From Amycolatopsis oliviviridis (GTDB lineage: Bacteria > Actinomycetota > Actinomycetes > Mycobacteriales > Pseudonocardiaceae), in the NCBI RefSeq assembly GCF_014654365.1, contig NZ_BNAY01000010.1:186001-250000 (forward strand): DNA of 64,000 nucleotides. Direction: 5' to 3'. This document shows positions 23,998 to 31,919 of the stretch, in pieces. Position 1 is the stretch's first letter; the number at the start of each line of letters is the position of its first letter. The notes beneath the pieces were generated by a model that did no database searches, was not told the DNA's origin, and saw only the letters and a program-made list of their open reading frames with translations. Position numbers and translations under genes: made by a program.

Positions 23998-24990
23998 ATG
24001 ATGGAAAACATGCCGAAAACCTCCGCGCGACTGCTGTCGATGCTCTCGTTGCTGCAGGCTCGCCGCGACTGGCCGGGAGCGCTGCTGGCCGAGCGGCTGG
24101 ACATCAGCCCGCGGACTGTGCGGCGTGACGTCGACAGGCTCCGCGAACTCGGGTACCCCATCGCGACCGTCAAGGGGCCCGACGGCGGGTACCGGCTCGA
24201 CGCGGGGTCCGAGCTGCCGCCGCTGCTGTTCGACGACGACCAGGCGGTCGCCCTGGCCGTCGCGCTCCAGATCGCCACCACGAGCGGCGCGGGGATCGAA
24301 GAGGCCGCGATGCGGGCGCTGCACACCGTCCGGCAGGTGATGCCCTCGCGGCTGCGACGCCGGATCGACACCCTCCAGGTGACCGCCGTCGAGTCGCCGT
24401 CGAGCCGAGCCGATCCCCGTGTCGACGGTGACGTCCTGCTGGCGCTCGGCGCGGCCGTGCACGCTCGCGAGGTCCTGCGGTTCGACTACGCCGGAGCGTC
24501 TCCCCCGCGCCGGGCCGAGCCCCATCACCTGGTCACCTGGCACGGCCGCTGGTATCTCGTCGCCTGGGACCTGGACCGTCAGGACTGGCGTACTTTCCGG
24601 GCCGACCGGATCACCCCGCGCACGCCGACCGGCCCGCGGTTCACCCCGCGCGAACTGCCCGTCCCCGACGTCGCCATCTTCGTCGCGAGCCGGTTCCGGG
24701 GTTCGTCCGACACCGGCGAGTGGCCTTGCCGCGGCGAGGTGATCCTCGATCTTCCCGCCGCGACGGTCGCCCACTACGTCCGCGACGGCGTCGTCGAGGA
24801 GGTGGGGCCGGATCGATGCCGTCTGGTGCTGGGTTCGTGGTCGTGGGCCGGGCTCGCGGCGAGCATCGGACGGTTCGACGCGGACATCGAAGTAGTCAGG
24901 CCCGTTGAGCTGAAGGAGGCCTTCGCGGTCTTGGCCGATCGGTACGCGAAGGCGGCGAACGGACGATCAGGAATCGAGAAGCACCCCTGA
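23998..24990 (+). CDS. YafY-type WYL-domain transcriptional regulator
   Basis: A 330-residue regulator. The HTH is at about residues 8-65 (SARLLSMLSLLQ, LDISPRTVRRDVDRLRELGYPI) with the typical GPDGGYRLD wing. The WYL ligand-sensing domain follows (HLVTWHGRWYLVAWDLDRQDWRTFRADRI), then a C-terminal WCX extension. Start codons 23998, 24001 and 24010 are all ATG in frame; the first is used. The divergent DinB gene is the most likely target. Confidence 0.85.
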   Translation: MMENMPKTSARLLSMLSLLQARRDWPGALLAERLDISPRTVRRDVDRLRELGYPIATVKGPDGGYRLDAGSELPPLLFDDDQAVALAVALQIATTSGAGIEEAAMRALHTVRQVMPSRLRRRIDTLQVTAVESPSSRADPRVDGDVLLALGAAVHAREVLRFDYAGASPPRRAEPHHLVTWHGRWYLVAWDLDRQDWRTFRADRITPRTPTGPRFTPRELPVPDVAIFVASRFRGSSDTGEWPCRGEVILDLPAATVAHYVRDGVVEEVGPDRCRLVLGSWSWAGLAASIGRFDADIEVVRPVELKEAFAVLADRYAKAANGRSGIEKHP

Positions 24991-25040
24991 CCACTCCGCC
25001 CATACTGTTGCCGTCATAACGACGAAACTGCGGCTTCCGA

Positions 25041-25217
25041 GGTTCCTCCTTCCACCACATCACCGATTCCCGCCAGGAAGTGGACGAGATCTTCCGGGCC
25101 GCCGTCGCGGCGGGCGCGACCGTGGTCAAGGAGGCCGTCGCGGGCGACTGGGGTGGCTACTCCGGTTACTTCGCCGACCCGGACGGGTATCTCTGGAAGA
25201 TCGCGACTGTGTCCTGA
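25041..25217 (+). pseudogene. Truncated VOC/glyoxalase-family gene
   Basis: The frame ending at TGA 25215-25217 encodes the C-terminal half of a VOC (glyoxalase/bleomycin-resistance) protein: FHHITDSRQEVDEIFRAAVA, then GATVVKEA, then WGGYSGYFADPDGYLWKIA. An in-frame TAA at 25017 and the absence of the N-terminal VOC module show that it is broken. Just before it, TACTGT stands seven bases ahead of ATAACGACG, which could be the old leaderless start. An internal deletion may therefore have joined the first codons to the second half. Confidence 0.75.
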
Positions 25218-25259
25218 CGGCGACCAGCGCCCGGCGGACTTCTGCGCGAGACTGAGGCC

Positions 25260-26054
25260 ATGCGACTGGATCTGAGCGGGAAGACGGCCCTGGTCACCGG
25301 ATCGACCCAGGGCATCGGGTTCGCCATCGCCACCGGGCTGGCCAAGGCCGGTGCCCTGGTCGCGCTCAACGGCCGGGGCGAATCCGGTGTCACGGCCGCG
25401 ATCGACCGGCTGCGTGGCGAAGTACCGGACGCCGACGTCATCGCGGCGGCCGGTGACGTCTCCACGGACGAGGGCACCGCCCGGGTACTGGAGGCGGTGC
25501 CCGACGCCGACGTCCTGGTCAACAACCTGGGCATCTTCGGGACACAGTCCCCTTTGGACATCACCGACGACGAGTGGCGCCGGTACTTCGAGGTCAACGT
25601 CCTCGCCGCGGTGCGGCTGACCCGCGCGTACCTGCCGGGGATGACGGACCGCGACTGGGGCCGGATCCAGTACATCGCCAGCGATTCCGCGATCGTCATC
25701 CCCGCCGAGATGATCCACTATGGAATGTCGAAGACCGCGTTGCTCGGCGTCTCCCGGGGGTTCGCCAAGGCCGCGGCGGGGACGGGCGTCACGGTAAACT
25801 CGGTGATCGCGGGCCCGACCCACACCGGCGGTGTCGAGGACTTCGTGTACGAACTGGTCGACAAGGATCTCCCGTGGGACGAGGCCCAGCGTGAGTTCAT
25901 GCGCCGGCACCGGCCGCAATCGTTGCTGCAGCGGCTCATCGAACCCGAGGAGATCGCCAACCTGGTGGTGTACCTGGCTTCCCCGCTCGCCTCGGCCACC
26001 ACCGGGGCCGCGGTCCGCGTCGACGGTGGTTACGTCGACTCGATCGTGCCGTGA
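25260..26054 (+). CDS. SDR-family oxidoreductase
   Basis: A 264-residue classical short-chain dehydrogenase. The cofactor motif TGSTQGIG is at 13-20, NNLG follows, the catalytic Ser is in YIASDSA, and the Tyr/Lys pair is in YGMSK. The C-terminal substrate loop is HTGGVEDFVYELVDKDLPWD and the end has the usual VDGGYVDS. The natural substrate cannot be told. The ATG follows GAGG. It stands between the VOC pseudogene and the convergent flavin monooxygenase, four bases away. Confidence 0.87.
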   Translation: MRLDLSGKTALVTGSTQGIGFAIATGLAKAGALVALNGRGESGVTAAIDRLRGEVPDADVIAAAGDVSTDEGTARVLEAVPDADVLVNNLGIFGTQSPLDITDDEWRRYFEVNVLAAVRLTRAYLPGMTDRDWGRIQYIASDSAIVIPAEMIHYGMSKTALLGVSRGFAKAAAGTGVTVNSVIAGPTHTGGVEDFVYELVDKDLPWDEAQREFMRRHRPQSLLQRLIEPEEIANLVVYLASPLASATTGAAVRVDGGYVDSIVP

Positions 26055-26058
26055 TCCC

Positions 26059-27876
26059 TCACGACTTGTGGTGCACCTCCTGGAGGCCGAACACCGGCGT
26101 CGGGATGCCCTCGTAGCGCGCTTTCAGTTGCAGCGCCAGGTAAAGGGAGTAGTGCCGCGACTGGTGCAGGTTCCCGCCGTGGAACCACAGCCCTTCCTGC
26201 CGGGTGGGCTTCCACATGTTGCGCTGCTCCCCTTCCCACGGTCCGGGGTCCTTCGTCGTGTCCGAGCCGAGGCCCCAGCATTTGCCGACGCGGTCCGCGG
26301 TCTCCTGTCCGACGAGGTCCGCGACCCAGCCGTTCATCGAGCCGTAGCCGGTGGCGTAGACGACGACGTCCGCTGCGAGTTCCGTGCCGTCGGACAGCAC
26401 GACCGCGTCCCGGGTCAGGTGGTCGACCTGACCGTGCGCCAGCTTGATCTTCCCGTCGGCCACCAGTTCCGAGGCGCCGACGTCGATGTAGTAGCCGGAG
26501 CCGCGGCGCAGGTACTTCAGGAACAGGCCTGATCCGTCGTCGCCCCAGTCGTGCCGGAATCCGGCCGCCTCCAGCCGCGCGTAGAAGTCCTTGTCCCGCT
26601 CGCGGATCGCGTCGTACACCGGGATCTGGAACTGCGGCATGATCCGGTACGGGATGGACGCGAAGATCATGTCCGCCTTGTCGGTGGTGATCCCCGCCCG
26701 CACCGCGCGTTCCGAATACAGGTCGCCGAGGCCGAGGTCCATCAGGGAATCCGACTTGACGACATGCGTCGACGACCGCTGCACCATGGTGACGTCGGCG
26801 CCGTGTTCCCACAGCGCCGCGCAGATGTCGTGCGCGGAGTTGTTGGAGCCGACCACGACGGCCTTCTTGCCCGCGTAGGCGTCCGGCCCGGGGTGCTGCG
26901 ACGAATGGTGCTGATCGCCGCCGAACTCGTCCATCCCGGGGAACGACGGGAGATTCGGCTTGCCGGACATCCCGGTCGCGAACACGACGTGCCGCGGCGT
27001 GAGCACCAGCTCCTCGCCCTCGCGGACGACGGTCACCAGCCACTGCTGCTTCTCCTCGTCCCAGGACGCCGAGGTCACCTCCGTACTGGTCCAGTACGGC
27101 ACCTCCATGAGCCGCGTGTACATCTCCAGCCAGTCGGCGATCTTGTCCTTGGGCGCGAACACCGGCCAGTTGTCCGGGAACGGCAGGTAGGGCAGGTGGT
27201 CGTACCAGACCGGGTCGTGCAGGCACAGGTTCTTGTACCGCTTGCGCCACGAGTCGCCCGGCCGTTCGTTGCGTTCCAGGACGAGCGTCGGCACATCGAG
27301 CTGCCGCAGCCGGGCGCCGAGCGCGATACCGCCCTGGCCGCCGCCGATGACGACGACGTACGGCTGCTCGTCGTAGCCGAGCCGCGTCTGTTCTTCCTCG
27401 CGCTTCTCGGCCCACGACTTCCGGCCGCGGACAACGCCGTGCGCGACACCCTTCGACCGCTGTTCGTTGCGCCGCTCCTCGAAACCTTTGAGCTCGCGCA
27501 GGCTCGTCAGCAGCGTCCAGGCGCCTTCGTCCTTCAGCCGCAAGTGACCCTTCGCACGGCCAGTCGCGGTCTCGAACTCCAGCCACGCTTCGGTCACGCC
27601 GTCGGCTTCGGTCGGCGTCTCGGTGGTGCGGAATCCGGACGGCGCGATCCGGTCGAGGCAGGCGCCGAGCAGGTCGGTGACCCCGTCGCGGCCCTCGACC
27701 GTCTTGATCGTCCAGGTGAAAGCGACCAGGTCGCGCCAATAGCTGTCGACCGCGAAGAGCGCGGCGGCGGCCTCGGCGTCACGAGCGGTGAGGGCCGCTT
27801 CGAACCGGCTCAGCCAGGCATCGACCCGAGCCTGCGGCGAGCCCGTCGCCTCGATCCGGTCCACCGTCTGTGTCAT
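26059..27876 (-). CDS. Flavin-containing monooxygenase with NTF2-like N-terminus
   Basis: A 605-residue protein. The first roughly 135 residues look like an NTF2/SnoaL-type cone domain (WLSRFEAALTARDAEAAAALF, YWRDLVAFTW). The rest is a class B flavin monooxygenase with the FAD motif VVVIGGGQGGIALG, the second dinucleotide motif VVGSNNSAHDI, and ATG motifs (FATGMSGKPNLP, VYATGYGSMNG). It would add one oxygen atom to a ketone, amine or thioether using NAD(P)H. The ATG is preceded by GGGAGTGG. It is divergent from a GAF-domain regulator, which is the likely controller. Confidence 0.87.
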   Translation of the reverse strand: MTQTVDRIEATGSPQARVDAWLSRFEAALTARDAEAAAALFAVDSYWRDLVAFTWTIKTVEGRDGVTDLLGACLDRIAPSGFRTTETPTEADGVTEAWLEFETATGRAKGHLRLKDEGAWTLLTSLRELKGFEERRNEQRSKGVAHGVVRGRKSWAEKREEEQTRLGYDEQPYVVVIGGGQGGIALGARLRQLDVPTLVLERNERPGDSWRKRYKNLCLHDPVWYDHLPYLPFPDNWPVFAPKDKIADWLEMYTRLMEVPYWTSTEVTSASWDEEKQQWLVTVVREGEELVLTPRHVVFATGMSGKPNLPSFPGMDEFGGDQHHSSQHPGPDAYAGKKAVVVGSNNSAHDICAALWEHGADVTMVQRSSTHVVKSDSLMDLGLGDLYSERAVRAGITTDKADMIFASIPYRIMPQFQIPVYDAIRERDKDFYARLEAAGFRHDWGDDGSGLFLKYLRRGSGYYIDVGASELVADGKIKLAHGQVDHLTRDAVVLSDGTELAADVVVYATGYGSMNGWVADLVGQETADRVGKCWGLGSDTTKDPGPWEGEQRNMWKPTRQEGLWFHGGNLHQSRHYSLYLALQLKARYEGIPTPVFGLQEVHHKS

Positions 27877-27972
27877 GGCCACTCCCAAACCTCGGCGTTT
27901 CGGCTGTTACCCCGATCACACGCCCGGGGCGGCCGGAGCGGCAAGGGTTGCAGCGTGTTGCAGCGCGATTCC

Positions 27973-28008
27973 TTGGCGCGTTCGCGTCGGCCGACCTATG
28001 CTGGTCGG
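27973..28008 (+). promoter_or_regulatory. Promoter and dyad of the GAF-regulator gene
   Basis: TTGGCG (27973-27978), 18 bases, TATGCT (27997-28002). The -10 box is enclosed by the inverted repeat CCGACC-TATGCT-GGTCGG, so a protein bound here would exclude RNA polymerase. Just upstream, TTGCAGCG is repeated directly with 10-bp spacing (27949-27966). Confidence 0.55.
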
Positions 28009-28034
28009 TCGACGCGATGGTGCGGAGGTGGCCT

Positions 28035-29237
28035 ATGGGCGTGTTCAGCTCGGTCCCGCCCGGCGCCGACCTGCCGATGCACGCCCGCGACCTGGTCCGC
28101 ATGCACGAAGCCGTGATCGGCGGCGGCCGTCCACGCGTCCGGCCGCGACCCTTGGTCTCGCGATCGTGGTCGCGCGCGCTGAGTCTGGGGCTCGCCGCCG
28201 ACGGCGTGAACACCCGCGATTCGGTCCCGCTCGACGAGGTCGCCCGCCGTCGCCGCGCCTCACCCTTGCGGCATGTCGTGGACGACCTCGGACAGGTGCT
28301 CGGGACGACGTCCGACACCGCGAACATGCTGCTGGTGGTGACCGACGCCGAGGGCGTCATCCTCTGGCGGGCGGGTTCGCCCGCGGTCAAACGGCGCGCC
28401 GACACCCTGGGCTTCACCGAAGGCGCCGACTGGACCGAAACCCGGGTGGGCACCAACGCGATCGGCACCGCGCTCGCCGAAGCCGCGCCGGTGGAACTGC
28501 TCGCCGGGGAGCATTTCGAACAGGGCCAGCATCCTTGGTACTGCACCGCGTCGCCGGTGCACGACCCTCGCACCGGCGAACTGCTCGGGGTGATCGACGT
28601 CAGCGGACCGGCGCTGACCCTGCACCCGGCGATCGGCGCGCTGGTGGAGACCGGGCGGCGGCTCGTCGAATCCGAACTCTGGCGCCACCACCAGCAGGGC
28701 CTGGACAGGCTGCGCAGAACCGCCGAGCCGGTGGTCGCGGGCACGGGAGGACCGGCGCTGCTGGTGGACGACGACGGCTGGGTGGCCCATTCCGCCGGTA
28801 TCGCGCCCGGGACGCGGATCGCCGCTCCCGTGGAAGGCCAGATCCTCGCCGTCCCCGGGCTGGGCGCCTGCCTGCCCGAACGGCTGGCCGAAGGCTGGCT
28901 CGTGCGCCCGGCCGACACCGCGCGCCGGGTCCGGCTGGATCTCGAACTCGGGCACGCGCCGATGCTGCGGATGCGGTCGGGGGACGTCGGCTGGGTCCGC
29001 ACCGTGACGCCCCGGCACGCCGGGATCCTGGTGCACCTGCGCACGGCGGGTCCGGCCGGGCTTTCGGCCGAGGCGCTCAGCCGCGCGCTCTACGGTGACG
29101 CCGAACACCTCGTCACCGTCCGTGCCGAGGTCTCCCGGCTGCGACGGCTGCTGGGCGCCATCGTGGACACCCGGCCGTACCGGCTGGCCTCGGGCGTCGA
29201 CCTTTCCGTCCACAAAGGACTCGAAGTCGGCGGCTGA
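28035..29237 (+). CDS. GAF-domain transcriptional regulator
   Basis: A 400-residue protein of the type annotated as GAF-domain or AcoR-like activators in actinobacteria. The N-terminal region has RPLVSRSWSRALSLG, then a GAF sensor (LLVVTDAEGVILWRAGS, GTNAIGTALAE, HPWYCTASPVHDPRTGELLGVIDVSG). The C-terminal third has a helical SAEALSRALYG...VRAEVSRLRRLL motif likely to bind DNA. No AAA+ sigma-54 activation domain is present. GGAGG stands six bases before the ATG. It is divergent from the flavin monooxygenase gene. Confidence 0.82.
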   Translation: MGVFSSVPPGADLPMHARDLVRMHEAVIGGGRPRVRPRPLVSRSWSRALSLGLAADGVNTRDSVPLDEVARRRRASPLRHVVDDLGQVLGTTSDTANMLLVVTDAEGVILWRAGSPAVKRRADTLGFTEGADWTETRVGTNAIGTALAEAAPVELLAGEHFEQGQHPWYCTASPVHDPRTGELLGVIDVSGPALTLHPAIGALVETGRRLVESELWRHHQQGLDRLRRTAEPVVAGTGGPALLVDDDGWVAHSAGIAPGTRIAAPVEGQILAVPGLGACLPERLAEGWLVRPADTARRVRLDLELGHAPMLRMRSGDVGWVRTVTPRHAGILVHLRTAGPAGLSAEALSRALYGDAEHLVTVRAEVSRLRRLLGAIVDTRPYRLASGVDLSVHKGLEVGG

Positions 29238-29281
29238 GCCGCGATCGGTTGCGACAGGTCCGGACCGGGTACTCCGCTCAC

Positions 29282-30556
29282 ATGGAGATACTGCTCGCCG
29301 GAGCGGGCGTTCTGGCGCTGTGCGCCGCGGTGCTGCCGAATCTGCTGCACGAACGCGCGCTGTCGATGCCGCTGATCCTGCTGCTGGGCGGGCTCCTCTT
29401 CGGATTGCTCCCCTTCGGACACCCCTACGGCGAGGGCGTCCTCGACCCGCGGTCACATGTGGGCGCGGTCGAAGTGATCACCGAACTCGGCGTCCTGGTG
29501 TCGCTGGTCGGCGCGGGGCTGAAATCCGACCGCCTGATCGGCTGGCGATCGTGGAACTCGACCTGGCGGCTGCTGGCGATCACGCTGCCGTTGTCGGTCG
29601 GCGCGATGGCCCTGCTCGGCTGGTGGGCGCTCGCCCTGTCCCCCGCCGCCGCGCTGCTGCTGGGGGCCGTGCTGTCGCCGACCGATCCGGTGCTGGCGAG
29701 CGATGTCCAGGTGCCCGCGCCGCATACCGAGGACGGACGCGGGTCGGACAACGAGATCCGGTTCACGCTGACCTCGGAAGCCGGGCTCAACGACGGGCTG
29801 GCGATGCCGTTCGTCCTGCTGGCCCTCGCGCTGGCCGGAACGACGACGGTGTCACCCGTGCCATGGCTGCTGACCGAAGTCCTCGCTCCACTGGCGATCG
29901 CCGTCCTGGTCGGCCTCGCCTGCGGCCGGTTGCTGTCCTGGCTCATGTTCCGGGTGCGGCACCAGCGGCTGCGCCTCGGCGAGTACTCCGACGGGCTCGT
30001 GGTGCTGGCCATCGCGTTCCTGCCCTTCGCGCTGTGCGAATGGCTGGGTGGCATCGGCTTCGTCGCGGTGTTCACCGCCGCCGCGACCATCCGCGCCAGC
30101 GAGCGGTCGCACGAGTACCACGGCGTGCTGCACGAATTCGGCGATCAGCTCGAAAGGCTCTTCGTGGCGCTGGCCTTGCTCGGTCTCGGTGTCGCGCTGG
30201 GCGACGGGCTCCTCGACGGCCTGAAGCCGGTCGAGGTCCTGGTGGCGGTCGCGGCGGTCGTAATCGTGCGCCCGTTGTTCGGCGGGCTGGCGCTGATCGG
30301 GGGCACCACCACGCGACCGGCGGCAAAGGCGATCGCGTTCTTCGGCATCCGCGGGATCGGCAGCCTCTACTACCTGTCCTACGCGCTGGGACACGGCGAT
30401 TTCCCGATGGCCGACTCGCTCTGGCGCGTCACGGCTCTCACCGTCGGGGTTTCGGTCCTCGTCCACGGCCTGCTGTCCGGCCCGGTGATGCGCAGGCTGG
30501 AGAACCGGGGGTTGCAGAACGCCGAGAGCCCCCGGCAGACGCATTCAGAGGACTAA
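29282..30556 (+). CDS. CPA1-type cation:proton antiporter
   Basis: A 424-residue membrane protein with about 12 helices. The ion-binding motif is SPTDPVLASDV and is followed by the conserved TSEAGLNDGLAMPFV. The late segment FFGIRGIGSLYYL matches NhaP-type exchangers. It exchanges Na+ or K+ for H+. TACTCC stands six bases before the ATG, so it is probably leaderless. The stop overlaps that of the convergent SRPBCC gene by four bases. Confidence 0.88.
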   Translation: MEILLAGAGVLALCAAVLPNLLHERALSMPLILLLGGLLFGLLPFGHPYGEGVLDPRSHVGAVEVITELGVLVSLVGAGLKSDRLIGWRSWNSTWRLLAITLPLSVGAMALLGWWALALSPAAALLLGAVLSPTDPVLASDVQVPAPHTEDGRGSDNEIRFTLTSEAGLNDGLAMPFVLLALALAGTTTVSPVPWLLTEVLAPLAIAVLVGLACGRLLSWLMFRVRHQRLRLGEYSDGLVVLAIAFLPFALCEWLGGIGFVAVFTAAATIRASERSHEYHGVLHEFGDQLERLFVALALLGLGVALGDGLLDGLKPVEVLVAVAAVVIVRPLFGGLALIGGTTTRPAAKAIAFFGIRGIGSLYYLSYALGHGDFPMADSLWRVTALTVGVSVLVHGLLSGPVMRRLENRGLQNAESPRQTHSED

Positions 30557-31074
30557 ACGCGGGGTTCCCGATGCCACTCCCGGCCTTCGAGCCGGGCCTT
30601 CACCCGGTGCAGAGTGGTGGCGATGTTGGCGCGGTTGGTCGCGACGCGATCGGGCTCGCCGGTGATGAAGATGGCGAGCGGGACGAACCATCCCGGCACC
30701 CGCAGCCAGTTCGTCACGGTGACGCGGCTGCCGTCGCCTTCGGGGCTGATCTCGTACTCCCAGCGGGAAATCGGCACGAAGAAAGGGGTACGGACCCGAT
30801 AGGCGAACCGCCGTCCCGGTTCGGCCTCGGTGATCTCGGCATGCGTCACCCAGCGCCGCAGGCCGTTGCGGTTGCTGCCCGCGAACCAGTTCCCGACGCG
30901 CGCCTCGGTCGCGCCGCGGATCCAGCGGGCCTTGCACAGTTCCTCGGCGCACTCCGCCATCGCGACGGGATCGCTGACGAGCCGGTACACCTTGTCGGGC
31001 GCGGCCGAGATCGTGATCTCGCCGGTCGCGATCGGTTCACTGTAGGTCAGCTTGTCTCTCGGCCTCGTCACCAT
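30553..31074 (-). CDS. SRPBCC-family protein
   Basis: A 173-residue START/Bet v1-like protein with the family pattern ATGEITISAAPDKVYRLVSD, PGRRFAYRV, and a long C-terminal helix. Such proteins form a hydrophobic pocket for a lipid or polyketide-like ligand. GGGAGGG precedes the ATG. A short hydrophobic segment (WFVPLAIFITG) lies near the C-terminus. The ligand is unknown. A second SRPBCC protein is encoded at 33263, with little resemblance outside the fold. Confidence 0.78.
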   Translation of the reverse strand: MVTRPRDKLTYSEPIATGEITISAAPDKVYRLVSDPVAMAECAEELCKARWIRGATEARVGNWFAGSNRNGLRRWVTHAEITEAEPGRRFAYRVRTPFFVPISRWEYEISPEGDGSRVTVTNWLRVPGWFVPLAIFITGEPDRVATNRANIATTLHRVKARLEGREWHREPRV

Positions 31075-31172
31075 CGCGCCCTCCCGGTCGGCCCCGCCAG
31101 CGCACCAGTACGAGGGCGGACCGGTCAAGACCGGCCCGGGAAAGCGCGCACATTCGCATAAATCCCGGCCGG

Positions 31173-31808
31173 TCAGGTCGTCGGTTCGGCAGTGAAAATG
31201 ACTTCGAAGCCCAGTGCCCGCAACAGCCCGGTGAGCATCGCCTTCGTGTTGGCCCTGGCTCGTTCGAGCAGTCCGGAGGTCTGCGCGGCTTCCCCGATCC
31301 GCTTCTCCGCGGCGAGGTGGAACCGTTGCTGGTCCGGTACCGACACCAGCGCCGAAAGCCGGTCGAGCAGACCGCGCTCCTGGCCGAAGACGTAGCTGTG
31401 CTCGTTGTCCAAAGCGGGTTTCGCCAGCTTGGGCTCGGGCAGCCGCACCTCGACCGATCGACGGTCTTCCGAGACGGTGAGGGAATTCTCCACCAGCGGG
31501 CCGAAATCGACGTACGCGTCGACAGAGCCGGACGCCACGAACAGGGTCCGCTCCCCGGCGATGGCCGCCGGCACCCATTTGACGTCCTTCTCGATGTCGA
31601 CGACGACCTGGTAGTCGCCGGCCGCCGCGTGGTACTGACTCAGGTCGCGGACCGCCTGGAGCACCGCGGGCCGCGTACGGTCCACAGTGGACGTTCCGAA
31701 CGGGTCGAGCTTCGGCAGCAGCCCGGCGATCTGCAGTGCCGCGCCGACGACCAGAATTCCGGCCAGGGCGAACGCCCCCAGGCGCACCCAGCGTTTCTTC
31801 ACGCCCAC
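31173..31808 (-). CDS. DUF4230-domain membrane-anchored protein
   Basis: A 211-residue protein with one N-terminal membrane helix (LGAFALAGILVVGAALQI) and an extracytoplasmic DUF4230-like domain (VVVDIEKDVKWVPAAIAGERTLFVASGSVDAYVDF). The C-terminal helices end in LLRALGFEVIF, typical of the family. The function of DUF4230 proteins is unknown. Three in-frame GTG codons lie close together (31811, 31808, 31802); GGAGAGG suits 31808. It stands alone, divergent from mptB. Confidence 0.75.
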   Translation of the reverse strand: MGVKKRWVRLGAFALAGILVVGAALQIAGLLPKLDPFGTSTVDRTRPAVLQAVRDLSQYHAAAGDYQVVVDIEKDVKWVPAAIAGERTLFVASGSVDAYVDFGPLVENSLTVSEDRRSVEVRLPEPKLAKPALDNEHSYVFGQERGLLDRLSALVSVPDQQRFHLAAEKRIGEAAQTSGLLERARANTKAMLTGLLRALGFEVIFTAEPTT

Positions 31809-31919
31809 CACCGCCTCTCCAGCGCTTGGAGTACCCGGTGGACGCCGTCTCGAAGCGCCGGAACCGGTTTCTCGGACGATCGGCGGAACCGGATTTCGCA
31901 CTTGGAGTAGTTTGGCCGC

